In this document: positions 54,075 to 64,000 of the stretch, piece after piece | Layout of the letters: each line of letters begins with the position of its first letter | How positions within the stretch are numbered: the stretch's first letter is position 1 | Origin: Cephalotus follicularis | Taxonomy: Eukaryota; Streptophyta; Magnoliopsida; Oxalidales; Cephalotaceae | Length of the DNA stretch: 64,000 nucleotides | Reading direction: 5' to 3' | Assembly (NCBI GenBank): GCA_001972305.1 | Contig: BDDD01002246.1 | Coordinates: forward strand, 124,001 to 188,000 | Position numbers and translations under genes: made by a program | Notes under the pieces: generated by a model | What the model saw: the letters and a program-made list of their open reading frames with translations, nothing else | What the model was told of the DNA's origin: nothing | Database searches by the model: none

Positions 54075-54250
54075 GCAGCTTGGCAGTCGGCTGGATTCTT
54101 CACCAGTCGGCTGTTTTGGGTAATCAGTACATAAGTAGTCTGCTGGTTCCTTCTACCAGTTGACTTGTTCATTAGGCAGCCGGTTGTTATCCTTCAACAG
54201 TCGACTGTTTCGATTGAGCATTCGGCTGTCTTCCTTAGACAGTCGACTGT
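54075..54250 (-). repeat. TCGA-palindrome array, CAG class (G3 LTR)
   Basis: Motifs such as CAGTCGGCTG, TAGTCTGCTG, CAGTTGACTT, CAGCCGGTTG, CAGTCGACTG and CATTCGGCTG follow at about 20-22 bp. On the element's strand these read as the CAGCCGACTG type. A second set (CAGTCGGCTG, CAGTTGGCTG, CAGTCGGATA and others) lies at 58750-58905. Confidence 0.75.
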
Positions 54251-54576
54251 TCTGGGAAACCAGTTACGTGCAATCCTATGTATATCACTTAAACAGACCA
54301 TTGCAAGCATCCATATATATTCTCAAGACATAATATCATTAATCAGTCCTCAAAAGGTTCATAGAACACAACAGTAAACATGCATTTTATCCAGCAATTT
54401 AATACCAAGATAAAACTCAACATGCATGTACATGAACTCAAATGATTCTCAAGAGTAAGCATGGCATGCGAAAAACTAGTAGTAACCATGGCATATCAAC
54501 TGAACATCATAGCTCATACAAGCAGGCAACGAATCGCAGAACATTCAGTAATCTTGAGCTCAAAATACAAACATAA

Positions 54577-57500
54577 TGTAATACCCCGGATATATATATG
54601 TATATAATATTAAATATATACATAAAAAAATAAGAAGAAAATGGGCCAACAGGCACATAACACAAGTGTGTTATACGTCGGGCGCATTTAACTTACGCCA
54701 AAGAAAGAGAGACGGGAGAGACAACCAGAGAGTGGGAGAGAGATGGCGCCGGGAGAAGATGACGCCGGACGAATGCGTCGGACCGGGAGATGGCGCGCAC
54801 GAGACTTTCTCCAGCCGGTAACCTCCTTTCTTTTCTTCTTTTTTCTTTTGTTTCTCCCTGTCACTGTCACCTCTGTCACGCCACTGCCGTGCGTTCCACC
54901 ACCAGGAGCTGTCACGGGTAGAGCGGGTTTTGGTCGTGATGACTAGCTCTTCCCCTTTGGTGGCTGTTGAGGCATTGTTCGACCAAAAACGGCCGGGAAT
55001 GGTTGACTGAGTTAACCCAGCGAGCTTGACTCACTGCCTACTGTGACCGTTGGTTCCTTGGTGAGTCTCGGCGAGTTTAAGGCGGGCATGTGTTAATCTG
55101 AAGATGGTGTGGTGTTTTTGGGTGGTAGCCGGAGCTGTTGAATGTCTGGCGAGTCAACTCAGTAAGTTGACTCACTGCCAGCTGTGACTGTGCGATTCAC
55201 AGTGAGTCATGGCTACCAGTGCATAGATTGGCCAATTTGGAGCCTAATTATGGCATGGTTGGAGTTTCGATGTGTTGGCCGGAATTGGCCGGAGCTCCGG
55301 TGAGGAAAATGTGTAATTGCTACCTGTGTGTAGATCGTAACGGAAGGTGTGATTGCTATTGCAGTGATACAATGAGAGAAAGAGAACTCTATTGACAGAT
55401 GATGAAGATGTGCTCGTGACAATGAGTGAAGCTTAGAGGAAGTGGCAGTTCGTGGATTCTGCTGCAAGTCCTCCCGACTCGCAAGCTCAACCGTTAACAG
55501 GTAGGTATACATATGTTCCGATGGTACGTGCTCCAGATGAATATAGACTTGATCCCATTTGTATACGCCGATATGGGACGATAGTATATGAATGGTAGAT
55601 CACTAGAGTAGGATTCACTAGTTTACTTGCATTCATGCATTCTAAATGGTTATATGGATTGATATGTGTATGTATTGTAATTGTATGGATGTATGATTGT
55701 GTGTGTGTATATATGTATGTATACGAGAATACGGATGGATGTGTATATTGCATGTGGCATATGGTATAAGGGTTAGATATTGAATTGGGAGGAGATGAGT
55801 TCTTGCCTTCTCTCAATTCATGGGCTGTGGGATGAAGCTTAAAAAGGGGCTTTGAAGTGGTTTTGAACATGGTTTTCACTGAATTGCAAACTTTTTTACA
55901 AAACGATATTTCTGCAAAACCGTCGGCGCTTTCTTCTTAACTGTCGACGCTTTTGTGTGTTAAACTAAATAGTCGATACTTTACGCTTTTAAACTAAACT
56001 AGTCGACGCTTAATACCCTGTTTAGCCCAAACACACAGTTTTATATGGTTTTCAATTCAAAATGGTTTTATCTTCAAAAGGATTCCATAGGAAGCTTCCC
56101 TAAGGCCTTGTAGCCTATGGAAATCCTCTTTTAGTACTTTTAATCTCCAAACCGATTTTCAAATGGATATCGAAATGATTCTCAAATGGATATTGAAATG
56201 GTTCTCAAATGGATATCAAAATAGTTTTCAATGGTTTTCAAAATGGTTTCCAATGGATGGTTAGGATGGCCCGATTGGGATGTCTGGACACGGATATCCT
56301 AATTGGACTTCCTCTCCATTGTTTTTCAACTCCGATAGGGACCAATGAATGGAAAATGGTTTATGGATATGGAAATGGTTTATGGAAATGGAAAATGGTT
56401 TATGAAAAATGGTTATGGTTATGGAAATGGTTATAAATGGTTTTGACGGATGTGGATCCTATGTGATCCTTTATAAAATGTCCCTATCTTTCATATGGGT
56501 TTATGGTTATGAGTTATGGCTATCATATGGATTGATTGATTATATTGTATAAGACCTAATGAGATAACCCATTCATAATATTCATCTCCGTCATGGGGAT
56601 TATGAGTGTCAAACCACATCTTATGGAATTAACGGAATATGGATGGTATCGGCTGGGACCATTGTGGACAAGCCGATTGGTATAGGCTAGGACCGTCATG
56701 GACAAGCCTTATGGATGGTATTGGCTGGGACCATATGCGGACAAGCCAAATGGTAAGGGCTGGGACCATTGAGGACAAGCCCTATGGTATGGATGGTGTG
56801 GTTAGTGTTATCTTGACCTCACATGTCTACGACACAGAGTGTATGTAGATAGTGGGATGGACCTTATGGATTGTTTGACACATGGTATGGTTATGTATCA
56901 TTATGGATTGTCTGTAGGCCTATGGCCTTTGTTGTGATTAGGATTAGCTAAGTATACCCCCGCTTAGCGACGGTTGGTACATTGAAGCTGTCCACAATTG
57001 TCATTCATGTACATGACATTACATGGCATACGATTTGATGGTTATATTGGTTACATGCATAGCATACTGCTACCCTGTTGCATGCATGACATATCGTTAC
57101 ATTGTTGCATCGCATGGCATATAGTATAGCCTTCCGTCGTATGGATACGGTACGATTAAGGAATGTATATGGAATGGTCATGGAATGGTTGTGGGTCGTA
57201 TCATTAAGGATCGTAATGGTCCAGATTGTGATGGTACATGGATATTGATGGTAGCCGTAGCTAGAGAGACCGGTGTTAGAGAAGTTTCATCTTCTCTTCC
57301 CTGTTCTACTTACGAATGCTACTCTAGTCTACCGGTGGAATAAGGACCTCTGCCTAAAACACCAAAAGCGTCTAGTCTGTTACCTCGGCAAGGAAGGCCG
57401 AGAAAATCTTGTACATGCTTTGAAAGGACTTTGGAATGATATGGACGCCGAATGATAATGGATTTGTGTTGGAATCATATGGATATGGTTGTTGAACCGT

Positions 57501-58244
57501 GGCTACTATGGAAAATGGCATGGTTCCAAATGCTAGTTCTCATAGCATGGTTTATATCGATTGTCATGCATACATCTCTCATATGTCATACTTATCTGTT
57601 GCACTCCTATATGTACCTTGCATATGTCTATCCTACACAACCTTCGGGTTGCTGACCCATTGCATTGTATTGTAATGTAATGGGTCAGGTTCAGGTGAAG
57701 CGCAGCAGTGACCAGCCAGGTTAAATCGCATGGTAAGGATCTACATCTCCTCTGACCTACTTTGTATAATGTGGTAATTGTAAATGGAAATATATTGAAT
57801 ATGGATGTATTTATGGTTTTATGTAAGAGACATGTTTATTTCTGTATTTGAGCTGCCGACTTGTGGCAGTGCTTGTTTAATATGTGTGTTGATGGAAAGG
57901 AAATGGATGGGTCCATATATTGTGATATACTGCTGATTCCTCCTTCGGGAGTGTTGTTGCTGAGGGCTAAGCCCAAGATATAAATTGAGTTTTCTTTACA
58001 GGGAGTTATAGTCCGATAAACGAATACTTCATGCCAAAATTTTGGGAGTTTTTAAGAGTTAGAATATATTCAATATGATTCTTCCGCTTATATGGCTTTG
58101 ATTTAAAGTTTTATATGTATATCACTTTGGGAAATGATTGACAAATGATATGGGGTATGATTTATATTTGATTGAACGGACTGAATGGAATGTATCTCAC
58201 GCGTCGGATCGTGGGGGTTTACTCTCGCGATTCGGGGCGTGACA
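54577..58244 (+). mobile_element. S7: solo LTR in the G3 LTR
   Basis: 3,668 bp, TGTAATACCCCGG to TTCGGGGCGTGACA. TSD is CATAA (54572-54576) versus CGTAA (58245-58249), one mismatch. Landmarks are a GAGTCA cluster (55005-55210), donor-like AACAG|GTAGGTAT (55501), a GCG-class array (55918-56010), (GGTTTATGGA)-type repetitive sequence (56160-56440), the long hairpin (57652-57688), acceptor-like TTCAG (57694), the UUCG hairpin (57940-57951) and the LTR end. It is related to S5. No gene is supported. Confidence 0.85.
57652..57694 (+). promoter_or_regulatory. Long hairpin plus acceptor-like AG (S7)
   Basis: CTGACCCATT (57652-57661) and AATGGGTCAG (57679-57688) are perfect 10-bp arms with a 17-base loop. 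GTTCAG ends at 57694. With GT at 55501 it would give a 2,194-bp intron. Confidence 0.6.
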
Positions 58245-59055
58245 CGTAACTTCCCCTACCTTTTGATTCCAAGTTAGGAATCTGTAAGTCCACCTCTTTG
58301 TGTTCCAACAGTGACGTTTTGAGCACCCCAGACGCTTCAACTCCAACCCAATAGCTCCAACCCGTCACGTCCAAACTCCTCTTGGTTCAACAATTTGAGA
58401 ATCTCTCTCTCTTTCTTTCGTGATTCATCACTCTTTTTTCTTTGTAATTCTCACTGGTTTTCTTTCCTTGCATACACTGGGCGGGAGAGGTGAAGATGAT
58501 AACGTTTTATGCAGGTGGTTCTCTCTCTCTTTTCTCCAGCCCATTTCCCATGGCACTAAATGCCATACTCCTCTCATATCTACATGCACACACACACTAG
58601 ACTGGTTCTCCCTGTCCCATGACCTGCATGGCGCACAGGTGTTAACTCTTCCCTCTGCATTGACCGCATGACACACAGATGGCACACCCTTCCTCCTTGT
58701 CAGTCGTTGCATGTGATTTCATCACATGCAAATAAAATAGAGCATAATCCAGTCGGCTGTTCTTCCCCGGCAGTTGGCTGTCCTCTTGGCTATGGTTGCC
58801 AGGTGGCTCGACAGCCCTCCAGTCGGCTGGTTCGTCCCACCAGTTGGCTGCTTCATTTAAATGGTCCATCAGTCGGATAGTCTATTACACCAGCCGACTG
58901 TCCCCGTCAATATTTCAACAATCATACTTCTAAGTGTTTTGATTTGATTTGCGAATCAAAATATTTGCCGGGACATTTATCTTTCTCATTATTTTAATAA
59001 CAAGATTGCATTTGGAATTTAAATATTACAACGTGTGAAAATTCTGGGTGTTACA

Positions 59056-59070
59056 TCAACCCCTCCTTCA
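59056..59070 (-). other. G3 polypurine tract
   Basis: TTTGAAGGAGGGGTTGA on the minus strand abuts the LTR start TGTAACACCC at 59055. Its position matches that of the G1 PPT relative to the pol end. Confidence 0.75.
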
Positions 59071-59101
59071 AAGAATTCCGTCCTCGAAATCAAAAACAAT
59101 A

Positions 59102-61084
59102 CTAGAACAAGTGCTGGTAACGCTCTTGGATATCCTCCTCACGTTCCCAAGTGGCCTCATCCGATCGGTGGAACTGCCATTGAACCTTGACCATGGAGAT
59201 GGTTCGGTTCCTCAAAGTCTGCGTCTTCCAATCTAGGATCCGCACAGGAAACTCCTCACAACATAAATCATCTCGTACAGGAACAGTATCATAATCCAGG
59301 ACATGTGACAGATCTGGGATATATCTCCTCAGCATAGATACATGAAAGACGTCGTGCACGTTTGACAGTGCGGGAGGTAAGGCAAGCTGGTAGGCTACCT
59401 CCCCAACTCTCTCCAAAATCTCAAAAGGACCAATGTAGCGTGGAGCTAACTTGCTCTTTTTCCCAAACCTTTGCAGGCCCTTCCATGGTGAAACCTTTAA
59501 GAACACATGATCACTAATACTAAAGGTCAAAGGCCTCATCTTGACACTGTCCACATAGCTCTTCTGCCGGCTCTGAGCAGCAAACAGCTTCTCTTTAATC
59601 ATCTTGATCTTTTCTGAAGTTTCCTCCACTAACTCAGTCCCGAGTAAAGGTCGCTCCCCGACCTCATCCCAACAAACAAGAGATCTACACTTCCTCCCAT
59701 ACAGTGCTTCAAATGGCGCTATACCGATACTGGAATGATAGCTGTTATTATAAGAGAACTCTATCAAAGGAATGTGATCCTCCCATGTTCTTGCAAAGTC
59801 AATAACGCATGCCCGTAGCATATCCTCCAAGGTCTAGATGGTACGCTCAGACTGCCCATCGGTCTGCGGGTGAAAGGCAGTACTCAGGTTCAGCTTCATC
59901 CTGAAAGTTGTCTGAAATCTCTTCCAAAAGTTGGAAGTGAAGATGGCATCTATATCACATACGATGTTGACTTGAACACCGTGTAACCTCACTATCTCCT
60001 TCACATACAAACGAGCCAGCTTGTTCGCTGAGTTTGTAACATGAGTGGGTAGAAAATGAGCTGACTTCGTGAGTCTATCCACGATAACCCACACTGCATT
60101 GTGACGATGTCTAGTCAGTGGAAATCCTGAAACAAAATCCATAGTTATGTGTTCCCACTTCCACTCCACTACTGGCAAAGGCTGTAATAACCCTGCTAGG
60201 CTCTGGTGTTCAGTCTTGACCTACTGACAAGTCAGACACTTCGCAACATACTCGGCAATCTCACGTTTCATACCCGACCACCAGTAATTCTTCTTCATAT
60301 CTTGATACATTTTTGTGCTACCATGATGGATGCTGTAACGAGACTTGTGAGCCATATAGAGTAACTCACTTTTCAATCCGTCTTCATCCGGTACACACAC
60401 CCATCCCCGAAATCTCAGAATACCATCGGCATGTAGCCAAAAATCGGACTCCGAGTCCAGATTCTCTCGAATCTGCTGCAATTCAAGATCATGTGCTTGA
60501 GCGTTCTTTATTTCGTCAAGCAATGCCGGCTGTACTCGCATGTCAGCCACAAAGATCCCTGGTGACTGATTAAACGGAGACCACTCTTGGAGATCTTCCA
60601 ACATCTTCCATTGCAACACCATCGTACTGGCAATCATGGCCTTGCGACTCAAGGCATCAGCGACTACATTTGCTTTTCCGGGGTGGTGTTACACACTGCA
60701 ATCATAATCGTTAAAGAATTCCACCCACCTTTGTTGCCTCATGTTCAGTGTATTCTGGCAGAACAGGTACCTCAAACTCTTATAATCTGTAAAGATCCCA
60801 AACTGTGCCCCATAAAAATAGTGCCTCCACTTTTGAAGGGCGAAGATAATAGCTGCGAGTTCAAGGTCATGTGTCAGGTAGTTCTCTTTATAGGGCTTCA
60901 ACTTCCTCGAGGCAAATACAATCACTCTGCCCCGCTGCATCAACACATAGCCCAAGCTCTTACCCGATGCATCACTATAGACTGTGAACCCTCATTACCA
61001 TCAAGTAATGCCAAGATAGGAAAGGAAACTAACCGATCCTTCAGTTCATGGAAACTAACTTCACAATCTTCATCCCAAACAAAT
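59102..61084 (-). pseudogene. G3 pol: RNase H and integrase
   Basis: On the minus strand RNase H is partial (60955-60689: [42 protein letters not shown]), with a stop before HHPGK. The linker and integrase zinc finger (60652-60221: SRKAMIAS, HKSRYSIHHGS..CLTCQ) end in a stop. The integrase core (60178-59834: MDFVSGFPLTRHRHNAVW, VCDIDAIF, TDGQSERTI) is followed by a stop and the last part (59830-59102: GPFEILERVGEVAY, VHDVFHVSMLRRY and the tail DEATWEREEDIQERYQHLF). The RT/RNase H boundary (about 61084-60960) is frameshifted. It is a close relative of G1 pol. Confidence 0.88.
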
Positions 61085-61894
61085 TGTAACGCCCGAGATT
61101 TTCGTTAATGTGTAATATTACATTTTTAATGTAATTTTATACGTGGAATTAATGAGAATTGTGTTTTTCCCCCTTTGGTGTGGTAAAAGGTGCAAGAAAA
61201 AGTGTGTTGTGTGCTTTTGGTGCAGGGGGCAGCCGACTGCCACAGGGAGGCAGCCGACTGGACTCCCCTAGTAAAGTTGGCAGCCAGCTGTTGTGAGGAG
61301 GCAGCCGGCTGTTTTGAATGTCGACAGAAACAGTCGACTGCCAAGGCATGGCAGCAGACTGCCATGCACCAGACAGCCACGTGCTGTCAGCCTTTAAAAG
61401 AGAAAAAGGGGATGTTTTGGCATTTTGTGGACATGGCAGAAAGAGGGGCCGGGTCTCCTTGATAAAAACGCAAGCTTCTATTCTCCAATCTCCATTCTTC
61501 CTCTGTGATTTCATGTGTTTTTGGGAGTAGAGGAAACGGAGTGAAAGCGTGTATGTTGTGGAGATACGGAGCTTGGCGTTGAACCGTGAGCTTGGAGGCT
61601 GGACCAGTAGAGGAACCGGACCAGTGGAGGCTGCTGGACGCGTTTGGAGGTGCAAGGACCTCGGATCTAGGACTTAAAGAGGTGGATTGCAACTCCTAAC
61701 TTGGAGTTCTAAGGTAGGGGAAAGCTATATTTGTGATTCAGAGTCATTTATAATGATGTTATAAGTGAAGTGCATGTGATATTGTGATAGAAGCCTGAAT
61801 ATGTGCTTTGATAATGGTATTTTATGGTTGGTTTGGTTTAAATGTGGATTGAAGTGTGTGTTTTACTGCTGTTTTTGGGCACTGCCCGTGGGGG

Positions 61895-62380
61895 CAGTCG
61901 ACTGTCCAGGGAGGACAGCCGACTGTCCAAGGCTAGCAGTCGACTGTTTTGGGTAATAGCCGACTGTCAAGGGAGAACAGCCGACTGGGCACTGGAGCCA
62001 GTCAACTGTTGTGCCTGGAATTGCAGGTTTCTTCTTGTTGTTTGTGTAGCCGACTGCCAAGGAAGGCAGCCGACTGTGTGGTGGTCCAGCCGACTGTTTT
62101 GGGTAACAGCCGACTGTCCACGTGTCACTCTCCCGGACATGCTGGGACAGGTTGCAGCAAGGGATGTGTATTGTATTGGACCAGCCGACTGCCTGGAGAG
62201 GGCAGCCGACTGCTATGTGAGGGACAGCCAACTGCCGAGGAGGGCAGCCGACTGTTGGCATGGGACAGCCGACTGCCAAGGAGGGCAGCCGACTGTTGGT
62301 TAAGGGCAGCTGACTGCCAAGTGTGGGACAGCCGACTGTTGAAGGAAAACAGCCGACTCTCAGTGAGAAATGACCGACTG
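61895..62380 (+). repeat. Largest TCGA-type array, CAGCCGACTG (S8)
   Basis: Motif starts are 61895, 61916, 61937, 61957, 61978, 61999, 62047, 62067, 62087, 62107, 62182, 62203, 62225, 62245, 62266, 62286, 62307, 62329, 62350 and 62371. Within each run the steps are 20, 21 or 22 bp; the gaps are 48 and 75. Consensus is CAG[C/T]CGACTG. Spacers differ but are often GRGGGA or CCAAGG-like. A second, shorter array lies at 61225-61355. Confidence 0.9.
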
Positions 62381-62758
62381 TTGGAACCGTCTTGCATTGT
62401 GAGCATATGTATGCATATTGTACTGTGTTAAATTGTATTTCAAGTTGGTTATTGAGGATTGTGAAACGTTTTACCCTTTTTGGAAGTGCAAATGTGATTT
62501 ACATAAATTATTACTTTATGTGAAATGTACGTTTTGAGATATATACCTATTCTCGAAAGATTGTGAAAATGGTTTCCAAAAGGATTGTGAAAACGTGTTT
62601 GGTCAATGATTTATTAAAATCATGGGTGTTTGGGAAATGGTTTCCAAAAGGATTGTGAAAATGGCTTTCGAGAGATTGCGAAACTGATATACAAATATGT
62701 ATTTTTGAGGTATTTGAATGTAGTTCAAATAACCGGGTTTTACGAAAGTGTATTGTCA

Positions 62759-63022
62759 CAAGTATTTTGATACTTGAGTTTTGGGAAAATGATCGTTATA
62801 TGTATTTTGAAAATATATATGTTGCAAGTATTTATATCTATAAATTACTTGAAATGTTTAAAGAGAACTGTATTGTTGCAAGTATTTTATGAATCATAAT
62901 TTACTTGGGAAACGAAGTGTTATATATATGTTTTGACAAATATATATATGTCGAAAGTATTTATACTTTAACCGTTTTGGGAACGAGATGTTTTGATCAA
63001 GTATTTATTTTATAAACTACTT
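62759..63022 (+). other. Series of four CAAGTA...TACTTG hairpins
   Basis: CAAGTA and TACTTG arms recur at 62759-62776, 62825-62851, 62879-62907 and 62998-63022. The second also pairs TTTATA with TATAAA around TC, with one bulged T. They lie in AT-rich sequence between the array and the second duplication unit. Confidence 0.5.
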
Positions 63023-64000
63023 GAGTGGATTTGAGTAATATTACATTTTTAATGTAATTTTATACGTGGAATTAATGAGAATTGTGTTTTTCCCCCTTTG
63101 GTGTGGTAAAAGGTGCAAGAAAAAGTGTGTTGTGTGCTTTTGGTGCAGGGGGCAGCCGACTGCCACAGGGAGGCAGCCGACTGGACTCCCCTAGTAAAGT
63201 TGGCAGCCAGCTGTTGTGAGGAGGCAGCCGGCTGTTTTGAATGTCGGCAGAAACAGTCGACTGCCAAGGCATGGCAGCAGACTGCCATGCACCAGACAGC
63301 CACGTGCTGTCAGCCTTTAAAAGAGAAAAAGGGGATGTTTTGGCATTTTGTGGACATGGCAGAAAGAGGGGCCGGGTCTCCTTGATAAAAACGCAAGCTT
63401 CTATTCTCCAATCTCCATTCTTCCTCTGTGATTTCATGTGTTTTTGGGAGTAGAGGAAACAGAGTGAAAGCGTGTATGTTGTGGAGATACGGAGCTTGGC
63501 GTTGAACCGTGAGCTTGGAGGCTGGACCAGTAGAGGAACCGGACCAGTGCAGGCTGCTGGACGCGTTTGGAGGTGCAAGGACCTCGGATCTAGGACTTAA
63601 AGAGGTGGATTGCAACTCCTAACTTGGAGTTCTAAGGTAGGGGAAAGCTATATTTGTGATTCAAAGTCATTTAAAATGATGTTATAAGTGAAGTGCATGT
63701 GATATTGTAATAGAAGCATGAATATGTGCTTTGATAATGGTATTTTATGGTTGGTTTGGTTTAAATGTGGATTGAAGTGTGTGTTTTACTGCTGTTTTTG
63801 GGCACTGCCCGTGGGGGCAGTCGACTGTCCAGGGAGGACAGCCGACTGTCCAAGGCTAGCAGTCGACTGTTTTGGGTAATAGCCGACTGTCAAGGGAGAA
63901 CAGCCGACTGGGCACTGGAGCCAGTCAACTGTTGTGCCTGGAATTGCAGGTTTCTTCTTGTTGTTTGTGTAGCCGACTGCCAAGGAAGGCAGCCGACTGT

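Larger units (their letters stand above)
48871..59055 (-). repeat. G3 3' LTR with two nested solo LTRs
   Basis: Without S6 and S7 it is about 2.58 kb. On the minus strand there is a CAG-class array (58905-58750), donor-like AAG|GTAGGGG (58259), a second array (54250-54075), a nested hairpin (53661-53625), the TTAGCT/GGCTAA hairpin (49274-49250), acceptor-like TTTACAG (49235) and the end GGGGTGTGACA. The donor-acceptor distance with nested elements removed is about 1.43 kb. Confidence 0.75.
61112..63034 (+). repeat. 1,923-bp tandem duplication in S8 (first unit)
   Basis: Sequence from TAATATTACATT at about 61112 recurs from about 63035. Differences are few: for example TCGACAG/TCGGCAG, AACGGAG/AACAGAG, GTGGAGG/GTGCAGG, CCTGAAT/CATGAAT. 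The second unit lacks the first 27 bp of the LTR. Confidence 0.88.
48871..64000 (-). mobile_element. G3: Ty3/gypsy element, 3' half in window
   Basis: The 3' LTR runs from TGTCACACCCC (48871) to GGGTGTTACA (59055) with S6 and S7 nested inside. The PPT and minus-strand pol follow. It is inserted in the G1 5' LTR: the G1 sequence CCACCATTTTTGAACTC seen at 18350 is cut after CCATTTT. Pol is cut by S8 at 61085, so the rest of G3 lies outside the window. The pol is closely related to that of G1. Confidence 0.8.
61085..64000 (+). mobile_element. S8: LTR-type insertion with internal tandem duplication
   Basis: It begins TGTAACGCCCGAG, the same kind of LTR start as the solo LTRs, and interrupts G3 RT/RNase H. 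The right end is outside the window. A 1,923-bp unit is duplicated (61112-63034 and 63035 onward) with a few substitutions. CAG-class arrays are at 61225-61355 and 61895-62380, repeated at 63148-63280 and 63818-64000. The donor-like AAG|GTAGGGG is at 61714 and 63637. No protein-coding gene is supported. Confidence 0.75.

Noticed and set aside
57273..57655. Two short plus-strand frames in S7 with hydrophobic stretches
   Set aside because: No homology, not preserved in the related S5, and located within the putative LTR intron.
61112..61140. ATTACAT/ATGTAAT inverted repeat as a MITE end
   Set aside because: It is short, AT-rich and duplicated with the S8 unit. There is no paired far terminus or TSD.
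61862..62431. Long overlapping reading frames through the arrays with Ser-Arg-Leu-Pro or Ala-Asp-Cys repeats
   Set aside because: The repeated peptides come from the 20-22 bp nucleotide motif, occur in several frames and both strands, and have no start context or homology. They are by-products of the arrays.
1..64000. tRNA, rRNA or host protein genes
   Set aside because: None recognised on either strand. tRNA-like hits are only the 12-base primer-binding sites.

Overview
This window looks like repeat-dense heterochromatin from an angiosperm with a large genome. I find no host gene, tRNA or rRNA. All recognisable coding sequence belongs to LTR retrotransposons: chromovirus-type Ty3/gypsy elements and one Ty1/copia sirevirus with an envelope-like third ORF. 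All copies are broken by stops, frameshifts or deletions. The species cannot be named from this sequence.

The layout is a nested stack that can be dissected by target-site duplications (TSDs). At the left are a truncated LTR-like stretch (1-1494), a minus-strand 3' LTR called L0 (1495-4292) with its polypurine tract and a shredded pol remnant (4293-4640), and an LTR mosaic (4640-5335). The backbone is a minus-strand gypsy element, G1. Its 3' LTR is 5336-6208 plus 17855-19227, its pol/gag lies in pieces between 19271 and 43771, and its 5' LTR starts at 43886. G1 is interrupted by S1 (6209-17849, TSD TATCG, itself split by a sirevirus at 6265-15128, TSD ATAAT); S2 (20273-35283, TSD TTATG, itself split by gypsy element G2 at 22014 to about 33630); solo LTR S3 (36145-38329, TSD CCCTT); solo LTR S4 (41015-43756, TSD CTTTC, G2 family); solo LTR S5 (44552-47892, TSD CCATC); and gypsy element G3 (48871 to beyond the window). 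G3's 3' LTR holds solo LTRs S6 (49632-53560, TSD ATAGT) and S7 (54577-58244, TSD CATAA/CGTAA). G3 pol (59102-61084) is cut by S8 (61085 to the end).

The most unusual content is non-coding and shared by LTRs of different families. First, 10-14 bp palindromic motifs with a TCGA core form strings at a spacing of 19-22 bp, about two helical turns. Three arm types occur: CAG-TCGA-CTG, GCG-TCGA-CGC and GACA-TCGA-TGTC. Second, a short RNA-type hairpin (TTAGCC/GGCTAA in some LTRs, TTAGTC/GACTAA in others) ends in a CTAAC branch-point-like sequence just before a pyrimidine-rich CAG. Third, a conserved AAG|GTAGGGG splice-donor-like site lies upstream. Together these suggest a roughly 1.25-1.43 kb intron inside the LTRs that carries a TCGA array and ends with a structured 3' splice site. 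A C(UUCG)G-type hairpin block near the LTR 3' end is also shared.

Other points are an apparently identical 2,120-bp tandem duplication inside G2, although that element's LTRs have diverged, and a 1,923-bp slightly diverged tandem duplication inside S8.
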